A DNA stretch of 64,000 bases from NCBI GenBank assembly GCA_028751875.1, contig CM054140.1, positions 49,824,671 through 49,888,670 on the forward strand, read 5' to 3'. Origin of the DNA: Rapana venosa (Eukaryota; Mollusca; Gastropoda; Neogastropoda; Muricidae). How positions within the stretch are numbered: the first letter of the stretch is position 1; every line of letters begins with the position of its first letter. The notes beneath the pieces were generated by a model. That model worked only from the letters and a program-made list of their open reading frames with translations. It did no database searches and was not told the DNA's origin. Positions 23,876-34,080 of the stretch are shown here, piece by piece. A program made the translations under genes and the position numbers.

Positions 23876-24367
23876 ATGGCCAGCCTCCTTAGCGCTCGCC
23901 GCAAGAGGCAGAGGCGCAGACGACCCCGCCACGGAGAAGACGAGGTGGATTTTTACGCTGCGGAGGAATACCCGGACCCCGCAGAACACAGACACGGGCG
24001 ACGCCATTACCCAACAGAGGACGAGCACGCCCAGGTCCACGGGAGAGTCCCCAGAGCCGAACCCGAGTCCCCTGTAGAGGAAGACCCCCATGATCTGGGC
24101 GAACCTCGACGACCCGGCCACTTCCGAAAGAGGGACGACTTCCACGCCTCCTCTGACGACCTGGAAATGGTGGAGATGAGGCACCCGGAGCGTCTTCAGA
24201 GGACGCAAGGAGGCGGGTATCGGCCCAAGTACGTCAAGTCGCCGTCAGCCGATGTGGAGGCGCCCGTGGGCCGGCCGATCCGCGCGAGTGCTTACAGCAC
24301 GCTGAGTGTGAAGAGCTGGAGCGAGCTGAACACTGAGATCACCACCGTCATGAGGGACCTCAACAAG
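23876..24367 (+). CDS. RHBDL: Rhomboid exon 1 (residues 1-164)
   Basis: Starts MASLLSARRKRQRRRRP in a moderate initiation context (ACAATGG), 15 nt after an in-frame TAA. It encodes an Arg/Glu/Asp/Pro-rich, low-hydrophobicity N-terminus with a polybasic cluster at residues 8-18. The end is more structured: SWSELNTEITTVMRDLNK. The donor is AAG|GTCAGC, phase 0. GC content is clearly higher than in the surrounding intergenic DNA, as expected of coding sequence. Reading continues past the donor for 29 codons into the intron without motif support. The polybasic start could bind acidic phospholipids or act as a trafficking signal; this is inference only. Confidence 0.85.
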
Positions 24368-25895
24368 GTCAGCTCTTGCCTGGGTTTTCTGTCTTGTCTT
24401 TTTTGGGTAGAGAAGAGGGAGGAACGTGTGTGGGGTGAGGGGGGTGTGGTGTGAAAAAGGGGGTGTGGTGTGAGAAAGGGGGGGGGGGGGGGTAGTTTGA
24501 GAATGGTGTGGAGGTCATGGCACCACTTACAGGGTCATGGTGACAGCAGAATTCTCAGGTGTCTCTGTGAGTGTTCTGCTAAAGGTCTAGTATTTCAGCC
24601 GTGGTTTTTGTTTTGTTTTGAAAGAAGATGATTACAAATAAGTGTATCATGGATGTTAATTCTTTAATTGCTTATTGTTATCTTTTAAAAAAAAAAAAGA
24701 GAAATAGGCATACTTAAGCATTCATTTTCCTTGACTGTCAGTGTCACGTTTGGTGCTTGTGTGTAGTCAGCCAACATTGATTTATTTAATCTATAGATGA
24801 ACATTGTATTCTACTTTAAATAGTTCCTATCTCATTTTTTAGCATAGAACTTTTGCTGTATTGATTCATGTATTAATTGCTGTCCATTTCTTCCGTTCCT
24901 GTAATCTGTTACTGAAAGGAAATCTGTTCTGTTAAAAATATAAAGCTACTGCAACTGACTTTGTAGAAAAGATTCTTGTATGCAGTGACTACTTCTGTCT
25001 AAAATGAATTTGTCTTTGAAAGCTCTTAAAGTTATTTAGTTCCATAGTTTGTAGTATAGTCATGCAGAAGTTGGATGTGCTGGGCCTGACTTGTTAGGCG
25101 CTTAACGGCAGCGCAACGCGTTTTCGCTCATATGACAGGCAGTAGTTGCTGTCTGAGCGTTCGACGACGACGAAGTAAGTAATGAGAAACAGAAAATTGC
25201 AATGGTCCTCCGTTCATGGTCTGTTGCGTGGATTTGTTGTAACTGTGTCAATTTGAGTAAATTTTCCAAGTTTTTGACTGTATGGGGGGTGGGGTGGGGG
25301 AGCTTAAAGAATTTGACTTTAGTTATTAACTCAAGTCCACAATTTTTCACACCGTCATGGGATATTTTTCTACTTATTTTGTCTTCTTTATTTTTCCATA
25401 TAATTCATAACAGCAGTTTTGCAACGCCACTAAAACTTTGGTGAATTTGAAAGTAAGATCCATTTATAAGTTTTGGCAAAGTAAATGATTTTGAAATTGC
25501 CACTCTGCCCACTGATGTTAATTGTTTTCTTACCTAGATTTTGGATTTTTCAGAATAATTTACATGCAGACAGTTTCATTAAAAATCATTTGTAAATGAA
25601 ATTTCTTGATTTTGAATCTTGATGGATTCCAATCAGAATTATCCACGCAACAAACATCTGTATTTTTATTGCGCCATAGTCATGTTACAGATGTTCTTTC
25701 GTTCCTTTCTTCTTTTTTGTCTTTCTTTCATTTCAGTTTCTTTCTTGCCTGTCCTTTCCTTTCTTTCTTTCCTTCTTTTCTTTTCTTTCCTTTCCTTTCC
25801 TTTCCTTGCCTTCTTTCTTTCTTTCCTTCTTTTCGTCTCTCATTTTCTGTGTTTTTCTTGGTGAACTAATGCATGTGTTTCATCTTGTGTTGCAG
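24368..25895. other. Rhomboid intron 1
   Basis: Begins GTCAGC and ends TTGCAG. It contains a 16-base G run at 24477-24492, one copy of dispersed repeat E (25065-25178) and a (TTTC)n pyrimidine tract (25690-25860) leading into the acceptor. Confidence 0.8.
25065..25178 (+). repeat. Dispersed repeat E, copy 1
   Basis: GGATGTGCTGGGCCTGACTT, GGCGCTTAACGGCAGC, TTTTCGCTCATAT and TTGCTGTCTGAGCGTT match 36168-36284 in the same orientation. The source is not recognised. Confidence 0.75.
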
Positions 25896-25919
25896 CATTT
25901 CAAGCCCATCTTTGACAAA
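25896..25919 (+). CDS. RHBDL: Rhomboid exon 2, 24-nt microexon
   Basis: Encodes HFKPIFDK (residues 165-172). Acceptor TGTTGCAG and donor AAA|GTAAGT are both strong matches to consensus, and the exon is phase 0 on both sides. Skipping it would keep the frame. It precedes the EF-hand exon and could be part of the first helix of the EF-hand unit. Confidence rests on the splice sites, the phase and the sense of the join (DLNK-HFKPIFDK-HGPEG), which resembles the region before the EF-hand in RHBDL proteins. Confidence 0.75.
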
Positions 25920-26089
25920 GTAAGTGGAGTCTGAATGTTGTGGAGATGGGGTTTTAACGTTAGTGGGGGGGGAGAGGGAGGGGGAAGAGAGAGAAATTGA
26001 TTTATTCATTAAAGGAAAAGGATAAGCACAACCAGGTTGTTGCATATTGCTCCCTCATGCAGTAAACAAAATAAATGAATAACCGAGAG

Positions 26090-26163
<74 letters not shown>

Positions 26164-26224
26164 CAAATGCCAAATTAAAAGAAAAAAAGATACTAAAAAG
26201 ACCTTTACATCCCCAGTCATACTT

Positions 26225-26555
26225 TCACAATGCTTTTCACTTTTCCACCCTTTCCACTTTTCCACCCTTTCCACTTTTCCCTCACTTTCTCCCACCCTTT
26301 CCACTTGCCCCCCCTTTCCACTTTTCTACTTTCCCCCCCTTTCCACTTCCCCCTTTCCACTTTTCCCACCTTTCCACTTCCCTTTCCACTTTCCCACCCT
26401 TTCCACTTTCCCACTTTCCCACCCTTTCCACTTTCCCACTTTCCCACCCTTTCCACTTTCCCCCACCCTTTCCACTTTCCCACCCTTTCCACTTTCCGAC
26501 CCTTTTCACTTTCTCACCTTTTCCCCCTTTCTACTTTTCCACTTTCGCACCCTTT
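26225..26555. repeat. Pyrimidine minisatellite, CCACCCTTTCCACTTT type
   Basis: About 20 imperfect copies of a 15-18 bp unit made almost only of C and T with scattered A. The unit is near mirror-symmetric, and the strand is over 80 percent pyrimidine. Such tracts can form triplex (H-DNA) structures. Confidence 0.9.
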
Positions 26556-26891
26556 CTAACAGCCCGCAGAAGTAAGTAGGGGAGAGCAAACATTCAATAG
26601 TACAACTGAATGTAGATCTACCCATTTTGAGTAGTATATACAGCAATGCACCCAGTATATGCAAGGTGAGTGTAACGACTGTATCAGCAAACATCATTGC
26701 CTGTGTGACAAGAATTTCAGCTTATGGTATGTCAATGGCTACATTTGAATAGTCATAGATTCAAAGGAAAGTTTACTCTGTGTGTGTGTGTGTGTGTGTG
26801 AGCGTGCGTGTGTGTGAGTGTGTGTGTGATGAGAGTGAGAGAGAGAATGTGTGTGTGTGCGCGTGTGTGTGAGAGAGTGAGAGAGAGAGAG

Positions 26892-26954
<63 letters not shown>

Positions 26955-27059
26955 GGTTATTCATTTCTGTTCATGGATTACTTAGTTCCCCCCAAAAGTG
27001 GTTGTAAAAGTGAGTGTTCACTGATTTTGTTACGAACAATGGCTAAATAGGCCAGGCCA

Positions 27060-27515
27060 TGGTGGCTTGGATTCCTTTGTCCCTCTGTCTGTCTGTCTGT
27101 ATGTCTGTCTGACCTCTGTGTGTGCAGGCGTCTTTGTTCTCTTCTGTAGTGTAGGTGTTGTTTTGTGTGCATCCGTGCGTCTGTCTGTCTGCCACTCCTG
27201 TAACTACGTCTGTCTGTCTGTCTGTCTGCCACTCCTGTAACTACGTCTGTCTGTCTGTCTGTCTGCCACTCCTGTAACTACGTCTGTCTGTCTGTCTGTC
27301 TGCGACTCCTGTAACTACGTCTGTCTGTCTGTCTGTCTGCCACTCCTGTAACTACGTCTGTCTGTCTGTCTGTCTGCCACTCCTGTAACTACGTCTGTCT
27401 GTCTGTCTGTCTGTCTGCCACTCCTGTAACTACGTCTACGTCTGTCTGTCTGTCTGCCACTCCTGTAACTACGTCTGTCTGTCTGTCTGTCTGCCACTCC
27501 TGTAACTACGTCTGT
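27060..27515. repeat. 37-bp tandem repeat on a (CTGT)n base
   Basis: From about 27175, a unit of (CTGT)4-5 followed by CTGCCACTCCTGTAACTACG recurs about nine times with very few changes; one unit has CTGCGACT. The near-identity implies recent expansion. Confidence 0.95.
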
Positions 27516-27879
27516 CAGTGCATGCTCTCTTTCTCACTTGGCTTTGTTGGGTTTCTGTCTCTAAGTTATCTCAGTGTCTGTCTGCCTCACCTCTTTGCCC
27601 TTGTCTGTCTTTTCTGTCTACCTGTCTGCCCCCCCCCCCCCCCACTCTGTCTGTCTGTCTGTCCGTCTGCCCCTTCCCCTTTCTGTCTCTTTGTCTGTTC
27701 GTCCGTCTGTCTGTCTGTCCGTTTGTTTGTCTCTCTCTCTCACTCCCCTTTCCCTCCTCTCCCTCTCAACACAAAATTTTCCCCCTCTCTCCCCTCTCTC
27801 TCTCCTCCTTCTCTCTCTCTCTCTCTCTCTCTCATCTCTCTCCTCCTCTCCTCTTATCTTTAAAATGTTATAAAAGAGT

Positions 27880-28103
27880 AAAAAATTTAAAGGGCAAAAA
27901 TTTTTCTTTGTAAAAATCAAGTTATTGGAAAATTTTTTAAAAATAAAATTTTTCTAAAACCCTCTCCTTTTCTTCTTTTCCAAATTCCCCCCCCACCCCC
28001 CTCTTTCCCTTTTTTTAAAAAAAAAAAAGACCCCCCCCCCCCCCCCCAACCCCCCCCCCCCCCCTTTCCCCAAAAAAACCTTTTTTTTCCACTTTTTAAA
28101 AAA

Positions 28104-28184
<81 letters not shown>

Positions 28185-28195
28185 TTTCTCTCTCA
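27880..28195. repeat. Poly-C and A/T homopolymer zone
   Basis: C runs of about 14-90 bases are separated by AAAAAAA and TTTTT blocks. The sequence has lost normal complexity and looks like poor consensus. True lengths are doubtful. Confidence 0.8.
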
Positions 28196-28680
28196 TGTTT
28201 GTATTCTCTCTGACACTTTTTTTTTTTTTAATGTTGTTCAACAATACGACTCGAAGAAACATTAGGTGTATTTGTCATATCATCATTCCATCAAGCTCCA
28301 TAAAGTTTATATGTGATCATAATTATTTTGTTTATGATGATGGTGATGATGATGGGGATGATGATAGAGGTGATGACAATGATGATTATAGTGGTGATGT
28401 TTATTGTGATTATTATGATTCACTTTGCTTATATTTTTGTCTGTTTACCTTCTTTCTTTCTTTCCTTCTTTTCGAGTCTTGTACTTATTCTATCACCCTC
28501 AGAAAATAAAATTTTGCTATCGTTATCGTTATCTCTCTCTCTCTGTCTCTGTTCTCTCCACTCCTGTTAAATCCTGTTGTCCTACCCGTCTATTCCTCTG
28601 TATTGTGCATGGCCATGCCAGTACAGTACACTACAGCTACAGCTGCAGCCAGACATGTATACACATGTATGCGTGTCTGC

Positions 28681-28752
<72 letters not shown>

Positions 28753-28753
28753 C

Positions 28754-28792
<39 letters not shown>

Positions 28793-28797
28793 GTCTA

Positions 28798-28852
<55 letters not shown>

Positions 28853-28877
28853 GTCTATCTATCTATCTATCTATCTG

Positions 28878-28940
<63 letters not shown>

Positions 28941-28945
28941 TTATC
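28681..28945. repeat. (CTAT)n / (CTGT)n tetranucleotide array
   Basis: About 65 tetranucleotide units alternating between CTAT and CTGT blocks, followed by (TA)n at 28980-29004 and (CAT)n at 29030-29065. Confidence 0.95.
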
Positions 28946-29168
28946 TATCTAACATATATATATATGTATATGTGTGTATGTATATATATATATATATATA
29001 TATACCCCATCATGTATGTCATCCCCATCATCACCACCATCACAATCATCATCATCATCATCATATACATATATATATATGTACTCATTCATTCATTCAT
29101 TCATTTATTTATTTTTCCTTCTTTCCTTCCTTCCTTCCTTCTCTCTATACATATATCACTGCTGGCAG

Positions 29169-29324
29169 CATGGTCCGGAGGGGGTGTCCATCAAGAAGCT
29201 GAGGGAGGAGCTCAACAGCCGGCGCTCGCAGCATCTCCTGGGCCGGGCATCCATCATCGAGCATCTGCGCTGGGCGGACAAGGACGGGGATGACTACCTC
29301 TCCTATGCCGACTTCGTCGTCATG
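29169..29324 (+). CDS. RHBDL: Rhomboid exon 3, EF-hand (residues 173-224)
   Basis: Begins [15 protein letters not shown] after a TGGCAG acceptor and ends FVVM at ATG|GTCAGT, phase 0 both sides. The calcium loop [13 protein letters not shown] is canonical: D209, D211 and D213 at positions 1, 3 and 5, Y215 at 7, S217 at 9 and D220 at 12. Position 12 is Asp in place of the commoner Glu, which tends to lower calcium affinity. A helix ([13 protein letters not shown]) precedes it. Only one complete loop is seen; a degenerate partner may lie in residues 173-195. EF-hands regulate some animal rhomboids by calcium. Confidence 0.9.
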
Positions 29325-29334
29325 GTCAGTGAGG

Positions 29335-29371
<37 letters not shown>

Positions 29372-30475
29372 ACCAGAGACAACGTGCGTGTCGCGCTCAC
29401 TCGCTTGCCTCTTACAAACTGCCTCTCTCTTTATAGTGCAGTTTTGGGTGAAAAAGATGATGGTGCTTTCTGATTACCAAATTTTGTTTTAGTTTGTGTG
29501 GACTTGTTTTTCTTCAAATATCCAAAAAGAGGAAGAAACCATCTTTTACATTGATAAGTTTACGACCTGAAATAACGCGCAATTTTGGAAAAAATCTGTA
29601 TTACTGCATTTTACATTTCATATCTGCTGTTTGAAGATAGAACATAAAGATGTACCAGATTAAAGTTGTTGTTTTTTTCATAATGGATATCATTATCACG
29701 ATATGATGAACAATTTCTGTGGGAGCCCATTTCTGTTTGCTTTGAACGGACAACATCCCATGACATAGTTGCTGCTCACTACAGCTGTCAGCTATTGAAA
29801 AAAGAACGTTCAAATAGAAACTTGTGGAAAATCAATGTTCATATTCATCATCTTGCCAAATTTAGTTTCTAGTGAGAGTATGATTTGTGAAAAGAAAAAC
29901 AGTGTTGTTGTTACTCGCACACACTGACTGATAACATGCCATTGAATGGCAACAACATCCAAATGGTCAGAAAAGCTCAAAGATGGAAACTTAACAAGGT
30001 GATGGGAATGTGTGTGTGTGTGTTATTTACTTTATTCTTTTATTTCGAGGATTATGGAATAAGCATTCATGTGCTTTATTACATCCAGGCCCTGTGTGTA
30101 TGCAGTTTTGTCAATTTTGTCATCCGTTCCCACCGGCACACAATGGCCTCTTCTTCCGAAAAACGGAACAGGTTTTAACTTGTGCGCAAGATGTTCTGCG
30201 TGCGTTCGCACTTGGGACCTTGGTCTCATCCAAAGGACTTGTGGGGATGGAATGGGCACTGAATGGGCACTTCCAGGAGACAATATCCCCCTTGAACGGG
30301 ATTCGAACCCGGGTCAGCGGATTACGAGCGCAGTGTGCAAAGCTCTAACCAAATGGGCTATCCTGTCCCGTCCTTTTGTGTGTGCGTGTATATGTGCGTG
30401 TGTGCGTGCATGTGTGTGTGTGTGAGTCTACCATAGCGCACCAGCAGCTGGCTAGCTGGAGGCTGTCATTTGCAG
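29325..30475. other. Rhomboid intron 3
   Basis: Begins GTCAGT and ends TTGCAG. Holds a GA run (29340-29367), about 650 bp of unassigned AT-rich DNA and a complete minus-strand SINE-A (30035-30372), followed by a (GT)n run. Confidence 0.8.
30035..30372 (-). repeat. SINE family A, full length with head
   Basis: On the minus strand it begins with a tRNA-like head: GGGACAGGATAGCCCATTTG, then GACCCGGGTTCGAATCCCGT, a good box B. The body and GGATGTAATAAAGCAC tail follow. Its length is similar to the copies at 38525-38906 and 53461-53800. It sits in the intron antisense to the gene. Confidence 0.85.
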
Positions 30476-30640
30476 ATCACCCAGGACCTCAAAGCGGAGC
30501 GCAAGCTGGCCTTCCGGGGGATGCTGCTGTCCACTCTGGGCAGCATCGGTGTCCTGCCCATAGAGAAACGCGACAATTTCCTGGCCAACTACACCCTGTG
30601 TCCCCCGCCCCTCTTCATCCCCATCATCACCCTTGTGCAG
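30476..30640 (+). CDS. RHBDL: Rhomboid exon 4 (residues 225-279)
   Basis: Encodes the linker between EF-hand and membrane domain and the start of the first transmembrane helix. It begins ITQDLKAERK and contains PIEKRDNFLANYTLCPPP, then a hydrophobic run (LFIPIITLVQ) that continues into exon 5. The YT-CPPP motif before helix 1 is a recognisable signature of RHBDL-type rhomboids. Acceptor TTGCAG, donor CAG|GTACGG, phase 0 at both ends. Confidence 0.93.
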
Positions 30641-30698
30641 GTACGGCCTCTTCTGTGGCAGTCATTCTGGGGCAGTTGGAATTTACCTTACGGGGATG

Positions 30699-30967
30699 GC
30701 ACAGGATAGCTCAGTGGTCAGAGCGCTCCCTCTCCCCAAGCTAAGGTTAAGCAGCGGTGAGCTGGGTTGCTTCCTGGATGGGTGACTGTTCACGCGCCTA
30801 AGCTTCAGTACAGTCCCCCAGATTACCCAGCTGTAAATGGGTACCTGCTCTCTTTAGGGTCAGGGAAGGTAAAGCAGCGAGGGAGAAGAGATGGCCCCTA
30901 GAGAAGCTGAGGTCTCTAACGCCTTGCTCACCAACGACCTTATGGGTTATGGGAACACCTTTACCTT
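30699..30967 (+). repeat. tRNA/5S-like SINE (family S)
   Basis: The tRNA-like head GGATAGCTCAGTGGTCAGAG is followed by AAGGTTAAGCAGCGGTGAGC and TGGATGGGTGACTGTTC (5S-like), then the common body and a CCTTTACC end. No clear target-site duplication is visible at this copy. Confidence 0.8.
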
Positions 30968-31063
30968 CGTTCACCATTTATATATATTCTGACTTAGATC
31001 AGAAAACAGACCCAGACAAAAACGGAACTTGTGTCTGTACAGAGGACAGATGCAGATTTTTTC

Positions 31064-31428
31064 CCCGTTCCTTGGCTAGACCTCCGAGGTTCACCAGTGG
31101 TGAGATTTTACGTATGCAACCATTTTTGCCGACCATGAAGGTAGCTGCATTCCGACTTTGGGGATGTGTGGTCGGTATGTTTGTGTTTCTTTAATCCGCT
31201 GAACGCTGACATGAATTACAGAATCTTTAATGGTGCATGTTTGATATTCTGCATGTTAAGGGAGTTTAAGGCACTGGCAGGTCTGCATTTGAAGTTGGAC
31301 CTGGGAGATCGTAAAGAAAACCAAACCCACCCTTATTTCACCAGAAGCTGCTGAGATTCGAACCCACGACTTCTATGGACCCATGGGATTGAAGTGGAAC
31401 GGTTTTAACCACTCTCTTATGGTGTCTG
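31064..31428 (-). repeat. SINE family B, full-length copy
   Basis: On the minus strand, GAGTGGTTAAAACCG (box A-like) and GTGGGTTCGAATCTCAGC (box B) form the head. The body carries CAGACCTGCCAGTGCCTTAA, CATGAAGGTAGC in plus orientation, and CTCACCACTGGTGAACCTCG. Copies or pieces lie at 34430-34772, 37610-37710, 42505-42625, 44275-44505 and 54875-54985. Confidence 0.8.
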
Positions 31429-31503
31429 TATTTTAGCTTACTAACAATACCTACTACAGTTTCCTGTAGAATAAACGTGAATATTGACTATCCCTCTGTA
31501 ACG

Positions 31504-31523
31504 AGAGAGAGAGAGAGAGGGGG

Positions 31524-31572
<49 letters not shown>

Positions 31573-31910
31573 GCAGACAGACAGACAGAGACAGACAGGC
31601 AGGCAGACAGAGACAGACAGGCAGACAGACAGACCGACAGACAGACAGGCAGGCAGGCAGGCAGCAGACAGAGACAGGCAGGCAGCAGACAGACAGACAG
31701 ACAGAGACAGGCAGACAGACACAGACAGACAGACAGAGACAGGCAGACAGACCAGACGACAGACAGAGACAGGCAGACAGACACAGACAGACAGAGACAG
31801 GCAGACAGACAGAGACAGACAGACAGACAGAGACAGACAGACAGAGACAGACAGGCAGACAAACAGACAGAGACAGACAGACAGGCGGACAGACGGACCG
31901 ACCGACATGG
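31504..31910. repeat. GA and GACA/GGCA microsatellite
   Basis: (GA)n at 31504-31548 leads into 360 bp of CAGA with regular GGCA insertions. It ends about 60 bp before rhomboid exon 5, so it occupies the region where a branch point or polypyrimidine tract would be expected to begin. Confidence 0.95.
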
Positions 31911-31970
31911 ACAGAGCAGAAGGGTGTCTTCACTGGCCTAGGGCTGGGTTCACTGGGGGTGTGGTGGCAG

Positions 31971-32125
31971 GTGATCATCTTTGCCGTGTACGTGGTGGAG
32001 CTGGAGGAGATGGGGGTGGAGGTGACGGCCAACTCGGGGTACCCCGCCCACAGCCCCCTCCCCTACTCCCCCCGCAGGCGGTGGCAGGCCTGGCGATTCC
32101 TCACCTACATGTTCATACACGACGG
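31971..32125 (+). CDS. RHBDL: Rhomboid exon 5 (residues 280-331)
   Basis: Completes helix 1 ([13 protein letters not shown]), then the helix 1-2 loop with a Pro/Tyr/Arg-rich segment ([16 protein letters not shown]). It ends with [12 protein letters not shown], the conserved WR motif and the first His of HxxxxHxxxN (H329). Acceptor GGCAG, donor GACGG|GTGAGA, phase 2. The loop between helices 1 and 2 is characteristically large in rhomboids and lies in the membrane interface. Confidence 0.95.
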
Positions 32126-32294
32126 GTGAGAGGGCTTGGCAAGGGTTTGGTTTGTCCTTCTTTTGATTTCTGTCTGTCTTCCGCTCTCTCTATCCATCTT
32201 TGACTCTACCCCTGTCTGTCTCTGTTTCTCTCTTTCTCTCTCTTTTTCTTTCTCTCTCTCTCTCACTCTCTCTCTCTCTCTCTCTCTTTACGAA

Positions 32295-33335
32295 TATTGA
32301 ATAATAACTCTTTTAACTTGTTGATTAAGATATTTGATGCACAAATACAACCCACTGTGTTATATGGTGCAGAAATTTTGGAGCTTGGATGCAGCTGTAA
32401 CACATTGTGAATCAGTGCACCTCTTTGCTTTAAAGCAGTTTTTAGGCTTAGATAGACGTACACCTAATGATCTTGTTTATAGTGAAACTAATAGATGTCC
32501 TCTCTCTATTAATGCTGCTGTAAGATGCGTTAGATATTGGATTAAGATTCTACATATGGATGAGAGCAGGCTACCTTTTAAATCCTACAAGATGCTTTAT
32601 GATCTAGATGTCAAAGGGAAAAACAACTGGGCAACACAAATACGTACCTGTTTGTGTGAACTCGGGTTTGGATTTGTTTGGCTCAATCAAGGAGTCAAAA
32701 ATTGTAGAGAGTTTATTAACGCTTTCAGACTGATTGATTGATTGGTTGATTGATTGACTGCCGATGGCAAAAATGGAGTGATCATATACAAAGCAGTGAA
32801 AGATTTTAAATGTACAGACAATTTATAAGTTTGCATGATGTCAAAGCTTATCTAAAACTTGATATGGATATACATTTGAAAAGAATTATGTCAAAGTTTA
32901 GACTTGGTGTATCAGATATAAATGTTCATAAATTCAGATACAGAGAACATGATATTGATGATCTTCGGCTGCTATGCCCATTATGTAAGCAAGCTCCGGA
33001 GGATAAAGTACATTTTGTGTTGTGCTGTTCTGTATTAGAGGATGTTAGGCAGAATTACATCCCTGTTAAATATAGTAGACAGCCTAATTTATTTAGACTG
33101 TTTACTCCTGGCATCATGTCATCCTGAGGTTGTGCACAGCCTCACTTTATATTTGTGTAAAGCTTTCAGAATAAGAGATATTGTTATCCTAAGTCATATT
33201 TTTGTAGCTGACTTTTTGTTATACAGTAACATGTTGTCGTTACCCCACCAAAATACTAAGCAGTTCGGCAACCCCCTTCACATATGGGCCAATGGTCTTT
33301 TTGTGAATAAATCTTTCGAGTTTGAGTTCGAGTTC
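32295..33335 (+). pseudogene. LINE fragment: RT thumb to C-terminal zinc knuckle
   Basis: Plus-strand readings in at least three frames give an AEIWSLD-like thumb segment, about 120 residues of linker (NQGVKNCREFINAF), then FRLGVSDINVHKFRYREHD and LCPLCKQAPEDKVHFVLCC, a CxxC...H...C knuckle typical of the C-terminus of some non-LTR retrotransposon polyproteins. Frameshifts and stops separate the parts, and the palm with the catalytic Asp residues is missing, so this is a dead 5'-truncated copy. It ends TCGAGTTTGAGTTCGAGTTC, a hexamer tail like that at 11817-11830. It lies in sense orientation inside the rhomboid intron. Confidence 0.8.
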
Positions 33336-33504
33336 TCTCTCTCTTTGTGTCTTTCTCTGTCACTTTCTATGTCTGTCTCTGTCTCCGTCTGTCTGTCTGT
33401 CTCTCTGTAAGTCTGCCTGTCTGTCTGTCTGTATCTCTCTCTCTCTCCCTCTCTCTCTCCCTAGTAGTCTTTTGTTTTGTTCTGTGTGTGGGTTTCTTTC
33501 CTTT

Positions 33505-33690
33505 TATTAAGGATAATTAGTAAGCGCTCATGTGCCTTTTTTACATTCAGTCCCTGCATGTATGTGGTTTTGTCAGTTTTGTCATCTGTTACCAATGGCC
33601 TACTCTTCTGAATGAAAAGGAACGCAGAACATGTTTCAACGTGTACGCAACATGTTCTGCATGCATTAGCACACAGGAACTGGGTTTGTA
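33505..33690 (-). repeat. SINE family A, 3' two-thirds
   Basis: Plus-strand landmarks are AAGGATAATTAGTAAGCGCT, TTTTTACATTCAGTCCCTG, CACGTTTCAACGTG-like words and CAACATGTTCTGCATGC. The head and adjacent body are missing. Confidence 0.75.
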
Positions 33691-33778
33691 GTGTGTGGGT
33701 GTAGCACAGGTATGCTCTCAGGTTTGTCTATGTGCATCATGCATGTGTATGTGTGTGTATGTGTGTGTGTGTTGTCAG

Positions 33779-33891
33779 GTACTTGCACATATTGTTCAAC
33801 GTGATCTTTCAGCTGTTGTTTGGATTTCCTCTGGAGATGGTGCACAGCTGGTGGAGAACTGCCATCATCTACCTCACCGGAGTGGCTGCTG
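33779..33891 (+). CDS. RHBDL: Rhomboid exon 6 (residues 332-368)
   Basis: YLHILFNVIFQLLFGFPLEM forms helix 2 and the start of loop 2. H334 and N338 complete the HxxxxHxxxN motif, in which the Asn and His contribute to the oxyanion hole in rhomboids. FPLEMVHSWWRTAIIYLTGV covers the helix 2-3 turn and helix 3. Acceptor TTGTCAG, donor GCTG|GTGGGT, phase 1. The donor is followed within 30 bp by a ~42-base poly-C run (33919-33960). Confidence 0.95.
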
Positions 33892-33916
33892 GTGGGTACC
33901 TCCACACTGCCACTGC

Positions 33917-33960
<44 letters not shown>

Positions 33961-34068
33961 ACCACCTGTCCTCTTCTGTGGAATGGGATCCATCCAATCC
34001 ATCCACATCAAATTCATATTGAATGTCGTTTCTTTAATATCCATGGTTTGATTCAGTTTTTTCTCTGT

Positions 34069-34080
34069 TATTTTGGGTGG
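34069..34080 (+). repeat. Target-site duplication, left copy
   Basis: TATTTTGGGTGG is exactly repeated at 34371-34382 and brackets the family S SINE. This is direct evidence of a retroposition event. Confidence 0.9.

Larger units (their letters stand above)
25920..29168. other. Rhomboid intron 2
   Basis: A 3.2 kb intron made almost entirely of simple repeats: (GA)n at 26085-26160, a pyrimidine minisatellite at 26225-26550, (GT)n at 26776-26952, a 37-bp CTGT-based array at 27175-27515, CT tracts to 27860, poly-C runs at 27980-28190, (CTAT)n/(CTGT)n at 28681-28945 and (TA)n at 28980-29004. Confidence 0.85.
30641..31970. other. Rhomboid intron 4
   Basis: Holds a 5S-type SINE (30699-30967), a minus-strand SINE-B (31064-31428) and a long GACAGACAGGCA-type tract (31504-31910), then about 60 bp before the GGCAG acceptor. 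Confidence 0.85.
32126..33778. other. Rhomboid intron 5
   Basis: Holds CT tracts (32218-32286 and 33335-33460), a LINE fragment (32295-33335) and a truncated minus-strand SINE-A (33505-33690). Confidence 0.85.

Noticed and set aside
24368..24454. Extension of the first rhomboid exon past AAG|GTCAGC
   Set aside because: The extra codons (SSCLGFLSCLFW and on) have no family similarity, and stopping at the donor gives perfect phase with the remaining exons.
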